A stretch of DNA of 64,000 bases from an uncultured Alphaproteobacteria bacterium. Its GTDB lineage: Bacteria; Pseudomonadota; Alphaproteobacteria; Micropepsales; Micropepsaceae. Of this stretch, positions 25,393 through 33,908 are shown one piece after another. Position numbers and translations under genes: made by a program. The stretch is taken from the NCBI GenBank assembly GCA_902826695.1, contig CADEFU010000003.1:186001-250000 (forward strand), given 5' to 3'. The notes under the pieces are model-generated. The model did not search any database. It was not told the DNA's origin and was given only the letters and a program-made list of their open reading frames with translations. Position 1 is the first letter of the stretch; the number at the start of each line of letters is the position of its first letter.

Positions 25393-25977
25393 ATGCCTTT
25401 CTATCACGACGGCCATCGCGCCCTTCAGGCGCGCTTCGGCTCGACCCCGCTGGCCGAACGGCTGGAGCAGGTGACCCACCGCACGCGCCTCACCGGCGAC
25501 GACAAGGCGTTCGTCGAAAGCATGAGCTTCTTCTTTCTCGCAACTGCGGACGCGCAAGGCCGCCCCGACTGCTCCTACAAAGGCGGCGCGCCGGGCTTCG
25601 TGCGGGTGCTCGCCCCGGATCTCATCGTGTTCCCCGATTACGACGGCAACGGCATGTTCCGAAGCCTCGGCAATATCGCGGTCAACGCGGGCGTCGGCCT
25701 GCTGTTCGTCAAAATGGGCGAGGCGCCGAAACGCCTGCGCATCAACGGCCGCGCCACGGTCAGCTTCGACGACCCGCTGCTTGAGAGCGTGCCCGGCGCC
25801 CAAGCGCTCGTGCGCGTCACACCGGAACACGTCTTCCCGAACTGCCCGCGTTACATCCACGATCTGGAACACGCCAAGCCCTCGCCCTACACACCGGCGG
25901 CGGGCGAAACCCCGCGCGAACCCGCCTGGAAATCCTTCGACGTCTTCAAAGACGTGGTCCCGCCGCGAAAGCGCTGA
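25393..25977 (+). CDS. Pyridoxamine-phosphate-oxidase-like flavin-binding protein
   Basis: 194 residues from the ATG at 25393 (GGAGG upstream). The fold is recognised from SFFFLATADAQGRPDCSYKGG, LIVFPDYDGNGMFRSLGNI and the long strand GVGLLFVKMGEAPKRLRINGRATV, typical of the split-barrel FMN-binding family of PNPOx-like general stress proteins. These bind FMN, F420 or haem and reduce or oxidise small molecules; the actual substrate cannot be told. The C-terminus has CPRYIHDLE, common in this subgroup. Confidence 0.85.
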   Translation: MPFYHDGHRALQARFGSTPLAERLEQVTHRTRLTGDDKAFVESMSFFFLATADAQGRPDCSYKGGAPGFVRVLAPDLIVFPDYDGNGMFRSLGNIAVNAGVGLLFVKMGEAPKRLRINGRATVSFDDPLLESVPGAQALVRVTPEHVFPNCPRYIHDLEHAKPSPYTPAAGETPREPAWKSFDVFKDVVPPRKR

Positions 25978-26033
25978 CGGCATCAAGATGGCGCCGTGCT
26001 AAGGTGCAGGCGCAAATGGGGCAGGCTCACGTA

Positions 26034-26618
26034 ATGACGAGACATACGACTCAGCTATTCGCGGCCGCCGTTCTTCTGATCTTGACGGCAAGTGTCGTGT
26101 GGGCCGCGCCACCACTGCCACCACCGCCACCACCGCCGCCGCCACACTACGGTCCGAATTCGCCGCCGCCGCAGCCGGCCTCTGCCTTTCAGGCCTGCCG
26201 CGATCGCAGCACCCTGCGCTTCGAGCGGTCTTTCGCGTTTCAAATTCGGCCATGCACGATCGTGGCGACGACGAAGGGGCGCAAGCTCGAACTCTCCTCG
26301 GTCAGTGGTCCGGCGACCTTCACGGACGCGAAGGGCAAACGGCACTACCCGACCAAAGTGATCTTCAGGAGTTTCGTGCCCCTCATACCGCCCACCTACA
26401 CCCGTTTCGACATGTTCAACATCAAGCAGACCGGTCGAACGCTGAGCGTGCGCCTGCCGCACCGGCTGCCCTCGGTGCTCGACCCTTACGTCGTTTGGCT
26501 GCCACGAAGCATCTGCCGCGCCGACACGTGGCTGGTCAGCATGGCCGTCTCCGACGGCACCGAAACGAAACCCTTCGGCATCATCAACAGCATGTGCGGC
26601 CCCAACGCCCGCCGGTGA
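26034..26618 (+). CDS. Exported protein with polyproline linker
   Basis: 194 residues; the ATG at 26034 opens a signal peptide (MTRHTTQLFAAAVLLILTASVVWA). Right after cleavage comes a run of ten prolines encoded by repeated CCACCG/CCGCCG triplets, then a further PPPQP. The mature domain (about 50-194) contains two or three Cys (FQACRDRS, CTIVATT, SICRADTW) and strands such as TRFDMFNIKQTGRTLSVRL. Function unknown. The proline run may span the peptidoglycan or act as a flexible tether. Confidence 0.72.
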   Translation: MTRHTTQLFAAAVLLILTASVVWAAPPLPPPPPPPPPHYGPNSPPPQPASAFQACRDRSTLRFERSFAFQIRPCTIVATTKGRKLELSSVSGPATFTDAKGKRHYPTKVIFRSFVPLIPPTYTRFDMFNIKQTGRTLSVRLPHRLPSVLDPYVVWLPRSICRADTWLVSMAVSDGTETKPFGIINSMCGPNARR

Positions 26619-26747
26619 CACAACCGGCCCGACCCTTGTGCCACATGTGCCACTTCACGGAAGAGCTCACCCGCCCAAATCCGGGCGCAGTCTCGTACGA
26701 TGCGACGCGACACGCGGCGGCCGACCTGATGTAGAATCGGCCAGATC

Positions 26748-27752
26748 ATGATCAACCGCGACCCGGAAACGAACTTCGAAGCGCTGTGGCAGACGTTCCG
26801 CGACCGCTACCCCTTCTTCGCGCTCAGAAACGTCGACTGGCAAGAGCAGTACGAGACCTTCCGGCCACGCGTCACGCGCGCGACCGGCGACGCGGAGCTC
26901 TTCGATATCCTCTGCCAAATGCTCGAGGCGCTGAACGACGGGCACGTCGAACTCAAAGCCAGAATAGGCGAGGGCGGGACAACGCGATCCTTCACCGCCG
27001 AAAAGCAGCCCCGCTTCTATCGCGAATTCACGGACCGCGAGATCAAAGACCTCTTCAAAACGACCGAGAAAACGCTGGCCGCCCACGGCTTCGCCCGCCC
27101 GGAAGAGACAGAGGCTTGGCTGCTCCGCTACGGCCGCTCGCCAACCATCGGCTACCTGCGCATTCTCGAGCTCGAGGGTGTCGGCAAACAAAAGCTGACC
27201 GCCGCCTTGGACAAGATCGCCCAGGACTTCGCGGACCTCGAAGGCTTCATCATCGACATTCGCGACTGCCCCGGCGGCGATGATCACGTCGCGATCGCGA
27301 TCATCAACCGCTTCTGCGACGCCAAGCGAACCGCCTTCCACCGCAAGACGAAGATCGGCCCGGGCGAAGACGACTTCACACCTTTGAAGACCTGGCACAT
27401 CGAGCCTGAGGGCGACACGCAGTTCACCGGGCCGATCGTCGTCCTCAGCTGCGATTCCGTGTTCAGCGGCGGCGAGGCGTTCGCGCTGGCGATCAAGGAA
27501 CTGCCGCATGTGACGCTGATCGGCGAGCACACGAACGGCATCTTCTCCTACACGCTCGACAAAAAGCTGCCGAACGGCTGGGCGTATTGCCTGTCCTACC
27601 AAGTGTACCTGTCGGCGGACATGGTCTGCTACGAGGGCAAAGGCGTGCCGGTCGACATCGAGCTGCTGAACACGAAAGCCGATATCGAAGCCGGCGTCGA
27701 TCCGCTGATCATCCGCGCGCTCGATGTGCTGCGGTCGCCCGTTGTCTCGTGA
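26748..27752 (+). CDS. Cytosolic S41-family peptidase
   Basis: 334 residues without signal peptide. LNDGHVEL near residue 65 is the usual S41 N-terminal motif; IIDIRDCPGGDDHVAIAI forms the glycine loop; and VFSGGEAFALAIKELP holds the catalytic Ser-Gly-Gly-Glu region, followed by GEHTNGIFSYTLDKKLPNG. No PDZ domain is visible. This is the tricorn/C-terminal-processing fold in a compact version. It is better preserved than the S41 relative at 7573-9012. Substrate unknown. Its 3' end overlaps the convergent phosphopantetheinyl transferase by 44 bases. Confidence 0.86.
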   Translation: MINRDPETNFEALWQTFRDRYPFFALRNVDWQEQYETFRPRVTRATGDAELFDILCQMLEALNDGHVELKARIGEGGTTRSFTAEKQPRFYREFTDREIKDLFKTTEKTLAAHGFARPEETEAWLLRYGRSPTIGYLRILELEGVGKQKLTAALDKIAQDFADLEGFIIDIRDCPGGDDHVAIAIINRFCDAKRTAFHRKTKIGPGEDDFTPLKTWHIEPEGDTQFTGPIVVLSCDSVFSGGEAFALAIKELPHVTLIGEHTNGIFSYTLDKKLPNGWAYCLSYQVYLSADMVCYEGKGVPVDIELLNTKADIEAGVDPLIIRALDVLRSPVVS

Positions 27753-28440
27753 CGAGAGCCGCAGAGGTGTCGGCCTCCTCGATCACGTAAGCGCAAAAGC
27801 GCTGCGGCCCGCCCGGCGCCTGAACGACACGCAGCGTCGGTGTCAGCTCGAACTCGAACGCGTCAAGACCGAACGGCAATCCCTCGCCGATGGATTTCAA
27901 CGCCGCTTCCTTGAGCGTCCAAAACTGGAAGAAGGCCCGCGCATCCGCCGCTTCGATGGCCTTGGCCTCGGCTTCGCAGAAGTAGCGTCGCGCAAGCTCG
28001 CCTGTCGCCGTCGCCCGCGTTCGATCCTCGATATCGACACCGATGTCATGGGTCGAAGACCACGCCCCCAGAAAGCCGAACCGGCAGGAGGAAAAGCTGA
28101 ACGAGGTCCCCGGCACTTGCGGAAGATACGGGCGGCCTTTCTCACTCTCAGCAAAGCCGATCTGCGCCAGCGGCGCCGAAGACCCAAGCGCCAGCGCGCC
28201 GCAATAGCGGCGAAAGGCACGCTGCTGCTTGAACCGCGCCCGACGTTCCTCGGCCAAGAAGCGCTCCGCCTTCGCCAACTCGCCGGCTGACAGTACCGAC
28301 GCGCAACGCCGCGCCACCTCCGCGTCGTGCGAAACCGGCGCGAACACCACGCAAGCCGCATCACGCGCCGGTGCCGGCGTCCAATCCCGCGCGTTGGCCG
28401 CAAACCAGTCTTGAACCCAGGCGCTATCGTCTCGCGTCAT
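27709..28440 (-). CDS. Sfp-type 4'-phosphopantetheinyl transferase
   Basis: 243 residues from the ATG at 28440. Transfers phosphopantetheine from CoA to the Ser of carrier domains. The Mg/CoA motif is GVDIED (134-139) and the second signature is FWTLKEAALKSIGEG (173 onward). Length and the N-terminal pseudo-repeat fit the Sfp/EntD type rather than AcpS. The start overlaps the end of the NRPS gene by 17 bases, so it is co-translated and very likely activates that enzyme's T domain (Ser620). It is the last gene of the diaminopropionate operon. Confidence 0.93.
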   Translation of the reverse strand: MTRDDSAWVQDWFAANARDWTPAPARDAACVVFAPVSHDAEVARRCASVLSAGELAKAERFLAEERRARFKQQRAFRRYCGALALGSSAPLAQIGFAESEKGRPYLPQVPGTSFSFSSCRFGFLGAWSSTHDIGVDIEDRTRATATGELARRYFCEAEAKAIEAADARAFFQFWTLKEAALKSIGEGLPFGLDAFEFELTPTLRVVQAPGGPQRFCAYVIEEADTSAALVTRQRATAAHRARG

Positions 28441-31400
28441 CGACGGGCTCCGCCGGGCTCCCCTCATAGACGGCCCTGGAAAGGCTCATCTCCTTCAGCA
28501 CCATGGCGAGCGGCAGCAGCGTGGTATCCCGCGCGATCGTCGCCCCGCCCATCACGGTCGCGCCGACCGCAACCACGCACCCGTCATGGATATGGGTTCG
28601 CTTCACCTTCAGCGTCATATCCTCAAACGAGTGAAGCTGCAGGAAGCCGTCCACGACGCAATCGCGCCCAAAGCTGACGGCGTTCCAGTCGGAGCACTGC
28701 ATCGGCTCGGTCAGGATCGTCCGCGCGCCGATCCCGCATCCCATCCACCGCAAGATCGGGTTCGCGAGCACGGTCCCGGCGAAGAAACTGATTGGCCCCC
28801 GGCACCAGACGAAAAAGCAATCCTGTGCGAAGAAATAGGCAAAGTGCCGCCACGACCAAAACGGCGTCGTATGATCGGCCCCCCAGTCGCTTCCGACCAG
28901 CGCCTTCTTCACCGCGACGCTCAACGAGATCAACCCAGCCTCCGTAACCAGGAAAGCGGCGAACACGCCCGCAATCGGATCGAAGCCCCAGCGCGTCAGA
29001 CAAATGAAGAGAACCGCGAAGATAAGCCCTTCCGTCGCGCGCAGGATGCCGATGCTGAAGAGGTCGTTCAGGAAAACACGGGTCAGAAACAGGGCAAAGC
29101 CCGGCCGCCTGTGCGTTTCGTTCTCCGCCTCGAACGACGCGCTCGCAAACCGCACTGGCGGATTTCCCGCCGCCGTAATCGGCGCACCGAGCCGCGACCG
29201 CATCTGACGGCGAAACAGGATGTCGTTGCCCGGCGTCGAAACGCCCAGAAGGAAATTGGACGGAAGATTGCCGGACTCCGCCACACAGTTGTTACCGGCG
29301 AAGAAGTTCCGCGGCATGTCGAGCGGGCGCAGGGTCATATGCTCGGCCCCGACGTCGAGCATGTTCGTCAAGCAACCATTCGACCAGAAGATCTGAGAGT
29401 CCGCGCTCGCGGCTTCGGGCACAAGGTTGAACATGAGGTCGCATTCCGAGCCGCCCACGCGCGGGAAATGCATGCCCGCAAGCGCCCGCAAGTACTGCCC
29501 CGTGACAGTCCAGGTCCACAGCGCCTGAATGCCGTTCATCTTCGACACACGGTACAGCAGAAGCGCACCCTTGAGCCCGCGCGAAGGGATGAGCCCCGGC
29601 GACGCGGCCGTCCAGCGAATGAAAAGACAGCCGAGCAAAGACACCACCACGATGGTGAGCCAGTTGGTGATGAACGCGTAGAGCACCAGGTGCCAGACGA
29701 TCTCGGTGAGCGGCGTCGTCGCAAAGTAATCGGCGGGAATGCCGCTGCCACCGGCGACGTTGCCGCCAAGCGCCGCCTCGCCGGCCGGTATCAGGCCGCG
29801 GGCGAACCAGAAGATCGCGGCCGTGGGTACGACGGTGAGAAGGAACGACACGGCGATCTGCATCAGGATGTTGAGCGTCTCAAGCATCCAGATCGGCTGA
29901 GTATACCGGCACGCGTTCGCGGTCCGCCTCAACACCGTGGTTCGGCCGGTCAGACGGGCCGGCGCGCCCTCCCACATCTCGTGAGAGCCCGTGTCGCTGA
30001 GGATGGGCGTGAACGGCGTGATCCAGGTGCCGCGCCCCACGGTCACACTGCTCGAGACGGCCGCCCGCATACCGATCTTGCATCCGCTCTCAAGCCGAAT
30101 GGGGCCCACATGCAGATGGTGCCCCGACCACACCGCCGTTCGGACGTAGGCGCCGGTCTGGATGGCGACATCATCCTCGATCGTGAGGAGGTCGAGCGGA
30201 CCGGCGAGATAAGCATCGCTTGCGCACTGAAGGTTCCGCCCGACGCGCGCGCCCAGTTGACGCAACACGAACGCCATCAGCGGCGCGCTGCGATACATCG
30301 CGCCAAGAGAGAGAAGCACCATGCTCTCAATCCGCCCAATGCACCAAATCCGCAGATGCATGCGGCTCCACTTGGGATACACGCCCGGCGTCACGTTGTT
30401 CCGGGTGAAGTCGCCGCCCAAAAGAACGCGAGCGATCATGGCCATGAGGAGGAGCGCGAACGGCGTCACAAGGCCGAGCAGGTAAAGTGCGAAGCCGACG
30501 ACCACAAACGCCGACAGGCTTGCGGTCGCAAAAAACGTCCCGACATCGACGTAGCTGAAGACGGCGAAAGCGAGCAGAAGGGCAGGGGCGACCGACAGCG
30601 TCGCAAACAGAACCTGCAACGTGGTGAAGTAACCGACGGAGAGAACCTCCGCCGCCGCCTCATCGCGCCCGGCGCCGTTCACATCCGCTTGCCTGGCCCT
30701 CGCCGGCGCTGGGTCGGCAAGCTGAGCCCGCCGCGGCTGGCTCGCCACCTTGCGCGCCGTGTTGCAGTCGCTGAGCAACGCCCGAACCGACACCGCCCAT
30801 CCGGCGGCCTGCAGTCGTTGCGCCAGACGCGCGATCAGAATGGAATGTCCGCCGGCCTCAGTAAATCCATCGTCCAACCCAAGCGGCGTCTCGAACACCT
30901 CCCTGCAGATGCTCAGCACTTCCTCGCATTCTGGGTTCGACTCTGCGTTCCCATCCGTCGCGACGACGCGAACTTGCGCGTCGCGCACGCGTTCCGCGTC
31001 GGCCCCCAAGAGTTGAACGAGATTCGGCAATCGCTTCCGATCGATCTTCCCCGACACCGGACTCATGACGAACTTCTCGACAAGGAAGATGCTTGTCGGA
31101 ACCGACGGCTCCGGAAGCTGTGTCGCAAGGATCGCCGTCACCCGGGCCGCCCACGCCGCCGGGGCGGGTGCAACGACGGAAACATCGCCTTTGGCGATGG
31201 AAGGCGCCGCGACGAAGGCGACCAGGGCCTCGTTCTGATAGTCGAGCACCGCAGCTTCGATCTCGCCGAACTGCGTCTGAAGGATGTCCTCGACGGCCTG
31301 CGTCTCGACGCGATGCCCGCGCACTTTCAGCTGGGCATCGATCCGGCCCAGGAACTCCACGCGCTGCGCCCGAATGTCGATTCGACACCTGTCCCCGGTG

Positions 31401-32701
31401 CGGTAGAGCCGGCCGAACGTCGGATGCACGATAAACTTCTGCGCCGTTTGCTCCGGCAGGTTGCGATACCCGCGCGCCAGGTGGACGCCGCCGATGCAAA
31501 GCTCCCCGGCCTCGCCGTGCGGTAGCGGAGTCAGTTGATCGACCTCGAGGATTACGTAGGTGACGTTGGCGAACGGCGGCCCGATCGTGACGGGCTCACC
31601 CGGGCGCAAACTCTGGCGGCTCGTATCGGTGCTCGCCTCGGTGGGACCGTACGTGTTGATGATCTGGCGTCGGCCGCGCGTCCACGGTTCCACGAGCGTC
31701 GCAGGAAAGGCTTCACCCGCCGGCACGATGTAGCGGCACAGCGGATAGGGCAGATCGATCCCCGGGCTCGGCGTAAGCGTCGTCAGCAGAACCGGCGGAC
31801 AGAAGAGAACCGTGACCTCTGCCTCACGCAAAATCGGCACAAGATCGGGACCGGAGCGAACCTGTTCCTTGGTCAGCATGACGACCGCGCAGCCCGACAC
31901 CCACGCGCTGTACATCTCCGAGATACTGCCGTCGTAACCGAGCGACGAGACGAGCGACGTCGCGTCCATGCCGGGAACAAGATCGAAGTAGTCCGCATAC
32001 GTCAGCGCAAGATTGACGTAACCAGCGTGCGGACACTCCACGCCCTTGGGCAGGCCTGTGGTTCCGCTCGTATAGAAGATGGTCGCGAGCCGTTGCGTCG
32101 GATCGTCGAGCCACGTCGCAGGTTTCCGGCGCGGCATCTCCTTCGGCAGGGCGAGCACATCGAGTGTCGGCAGATCGCGGAACTTTTCCTGCCCTCGCGT
32201 CAGAACGACCACCGGCTTGGCGTCGTTGAGCATGTGGGTGATGAGCGCGTCCGGCAACGTCGTGTCGAGGAACATCACCGTGCCGCCAGCGCGAAGGATG
32301 CCGAGGTGGCAGGCCACGATCTGCCAATTGTCCTGCGACATGGCCACGGCCACCACTTGGTCCGGCCCCGTGAGATACGGAGACACCGCAGCCGCCATCG
32401 CCTCGGCCCGCGCGTCGAGTTCGGCGAAGGTCAGCGACTCGCCGGTGTGAGGAATCTGCAAAGCCGTGAGATCAGCGAACCGCCCCGCCGAACGGCTGAA
32501 GACATCGAAGAGCCATCGGGCACCAGCCTGATGCGGCACCTTGATCAGATGACGCTCGCCGAAGACATCCGTCAGACTGTAAGGGCACGTGTCGATCTTC
32601 TCGTCCGGCCCGCGCTCCGCCGCCCTGAGATAGCGCCGCCATGCCAACACCGTCAGCAGAAGGAAGACCGCAATCGCCATTGCGACGAGCGCTAGCGCCA
32701 C
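28424..32701 (-). CDS. Pls-type membrane NRPS (A-T plus terminal membrane domain)
   Basis: 1425 residues from a GTG at 32701 (GAGGTGA ribosome site). Residues 1-25 form a membrane helix. An adenylation domain follows: FYTSGTTGLPKG (209-220), NTYGPTE (349-355), YRTGDR (433-438), GRIDAQLKVRGHRVE (452-466) and a C-terminal GKIDRK. The T domain has GGHS with Ser620. From about 690 on, groups of membrane helices alternate with soluble segments, including hexapeptide-repeat-like stretches such as CKIGMRAAVSSSVTVGRG. There is no ordinary condensation or thioesterase domain. This is the architecture of epsilon-poly-lysine synthetase, where the terminal domain joins free and carrier-bound amino acids. 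Asp257 is the carboxylate-type Asp235 of A domains, binding the amino group of an alpha-amino acid. Confidence 0.92.
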   Translation of the reverse strand: MALALVAMAIAVFLLLTVLAWRRYLRAAERGPDEKIDTCPYSLTDVFGERHLIKVPHQAGARWLFDVFSRSAGRFADLTALQIPHTGESLTFAELDARAEAMAAAVSPYLTGPDQVVAVAMSQDNWQIVACHLGILRAGGTVMFLDTTLPDALITHMLNDAKPVVVLTRGQEKFRDLPTLDVLALPKEMPRRKPATWLDDPTQRLATIFYTSGTTGLPKGVECPHAGYVNLALTYADYFDLVPGMDATSLVSSLGYDGSISEMYSAWVSGCAVVMLTKEQVRSGPDLVPILREAEVTVLFCPPVLLTTLTPSPGIDLPYPLCRYIVPAGEAFPATLVEPWTRGRRQIINTYGPTEASTDTSRQSLRPGEPVTIGPPFANVTYVILEVDQLTPLPHGEAGELCIGGVHLARGYRNLPEQTAQKFIVHPTFGRLYRTGDRCRIDIRAQRVEFLGRIDAQLKVRGHRVETQAVEDILQTQFGEIEAAVLDYQNEALVAFVAAPSIAKGDVSVVAPAPAAWAARVTAILATQLPEPSVPTSIFLVEKFVMSPVSGKIDRKRLPNLVQLLGADAERVRDAQVRVVATDGNAESNPECEEVLSICREVFETPLGLDDGFTEAGGHSILIARLAQRLQAAGWAVSVRALLSDCNTARKVASQPRRAQLADPAPARARQADVNGAGRDEAAAEVLSVGYFTTLQVLFATLSVAPALLLAFAVFSYVDVGTFFATASLSAFVVVGFALYLLGLVTPFALLLMAMIARVLLGGDFTRNNVTPGVYPKWSRMHLRIWCIGRIESMVLLSLGAMYRSAPLMAFVLRQLGARVGRNLQCASDAYLAGPLDLLTIEDDVAIQTGAYVRTAVWSGHHLHVGPIRLESGCKIGMRAAVSSSVTVGRGTWITPFTPILSDTGSHEMWEGAPARLTGRTTVLRRTANACRYTQPIWMLETLNILMQIAVSFLLTVVPTAAIFWFARGLIPAGEAALGGNVAGGSGIPADYFATTPLTEIVWHLVLYAFITNWLTIVVVSLLGCLFIRWTAASPGLIPSRGLKGALLLYRVSKMNGIQALWTWTVTGQYLRALAGMHFPRVGGSECDLMFNLVPEAASADSQIFWSNGCLTNMLDVGAEHMTLRPLDMPRNFFAGNNCVAESGNLPSNFLLGVSTPGNDILFRRQMRSRLGAPITAAGNPPVRFASASFEAENETHRRPGFALFLTRVFLNDLFSIGILRATEGLIFAVLFICLTRWGFDPIAGVFAAFLVTEAGLISLSVAVKKALVGSDWGADHTTPFWSWRHFAYFFAQDCFFVWCRGPISFFAGTVLANPILRWMGCGIGARTILTEPMQCSDWNAVSFGRDCVVDGFLQLHSFEDMTLKVKRTHIHDGCVVAVGATVMGGATIARDTTLLPLAMVLKEMSLSRAVYEGSPAEPVDDARR

Positions 32702-32737
32702 AGCATCACCTCACTTGCGGGCGGAGCTTATCGCCAC

Positions 32738-33808
32738 TCAATCGAAGTATCTCTCGAGCGTACCCCGCCGGCGAATATCGGTCGTCACGCAGTGGAACCC
32801 GCCGCCCAGCAACTTCGAATGCCGCAGCTTGATGGCGATCACGTCGAGCCCCTCTTTCTCAAGCAGCTTGATGAGCGCCGTCTGGTCTCGATCGACGACG
32901 ACCAGGTTCGGATTGATGCTGAAGGCATTCATGTCGATCCAGTCGCTGCCGATGCACTTCGAGAGGTAATCGGCGTCGTACCGCCCCGTGTTCTCCATGG
33001 GCGGACTATAGATCACCTTCCACTGCTTGAGGATTGGGGGCAGCGTGTCGTCGGTCAGACGGGCGGGATTGCAGAGGATCAGGCCGGGCCGCAGCGCCAC
33101 GAAGGTCGAGTCGATGTGACTGCCGTAGTAGACGTCTTTAAGGAAATGGACGCGGAACTTCGGGCCCAGCATCGTTTGCAGCCATTGGCCGCCCATTTCG
33201 TTTCCGGTGGCGCTCACCAAATAGACCAAGTCGTTGCCGAAGCGCAAAACGTTGGCCGCATCGAAAGCCGGTTCGTCGTTTCGCGGTGTGGGCTTCTCCA
33301 AATCGACGTCGAACAGCGAGTCGAGCAGCATGGGTCTTGGCGCGCTGTACCACTTCGCGCCCGCGTTCATGTACTCGATCAGCAGCTTGCGATAGCTGAA
33401 CGACTCCTGTTGGCGGCTGCGGATGACGTTGGGCGTTTCGATGATCTGGTCGCCGATCACCAGCAAGATGTCACGGGGACAATAGTTGTAATATCCCTCG
33501 GACTCCCAGTTGATGGTCGAGAACTTGGCCTCATGCGGCCACGTCTCCGGCCGCTTGACGGTGACACCTTGTTTCTCGAGGGCACGGATGAACGTCTGCA
33601 GATCCTCTTCCGTCTCCTCGATGATTCGTTGCGGAAAAGGGCCGCGGGGAATTGCCTCCAACGCACGATCGGGAAACTCGGCAAGCTGCGTGCTTCGGTC
33701 GGGCGTTGGAAAGCGCGCGTTCAAGGGATTGCCGACGATCACTTCTTCGAGCGGATCCCATTCGTTCCAGCTCCAAACAGGTCCGGTAGATTTAACCTTG
33801 GCATCCAT
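32738..33808 (-). CDS. AGAT-type amidinotransferase
   Basis: 356 residues; the ATG at 33808 with GAGGAG upstream is chosen over a much longer frame. Family: arginine:glycine amidinotransferase. The catalytic Cys is in LGGGFHCVTTDIRRRG (Cys340), with His231 in GSHIDSTF and Asp183 in AFDAANVLRFG. Such enzymes move the amidino group from arginine to a primary amine, releasing ornithine. Set between diaminopropionate synthesis genes and the NRPS, the likely acceptor is diaminopropionate or a related amine, giving a guanidino amino acid; this is inference. It lies 36 bases upstream of the NRPS. Confidence 0.9.
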   Translation of the reverse strand: MDAKVKSTGPVWSWNEWDPLEEVIVGNPLNARFPTPDRSTQLAEFPDRALEAIPRGPFPQRIIEETEEDLQTFIRALEKQGVTVKRPETWPHEAKFSTINWESEGYYNYCPRDILLVIGDQIIETPNVIRSRQQESFSYRKLLIEYMNAGAKWYSAPRPMLLDSLFDVDLEKPTPRNDEPAFDAANVLRFGNDLVYLVSATGNEMGGQWLQTMLGPKFRVHFLKDVYYGSHIDSTFVALRPGLILCNPARLTDDTLPPILKQWKVIYSPPMENTGRYDADYLSKCIGSDWIDMNAFSINPNLVVVDRDQTALIKLLEKEGLDVIAIKLRHSKLLGGGFHCVTTDIRRRGTLERYFD

Positions 33809-33908
33809 GTCGTGTCGTCTCCTCGGGCACGTCGGTCGAGCCGATACGCGTCCCCTGCGTGCTTTGGGTGGTCGAATTTCTGATCTGTAAGCCGCCCTTG
33901 CGCGGCCG

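Noticed and set aside
28586-31525. Long plus-strand reading frame of 979 codons opposite the NRPS
   Set aside because: It is antisense to a well-conserved NRPS and has Arg/His-rich, motif-free content typical of shadows in GC-rich DNA.
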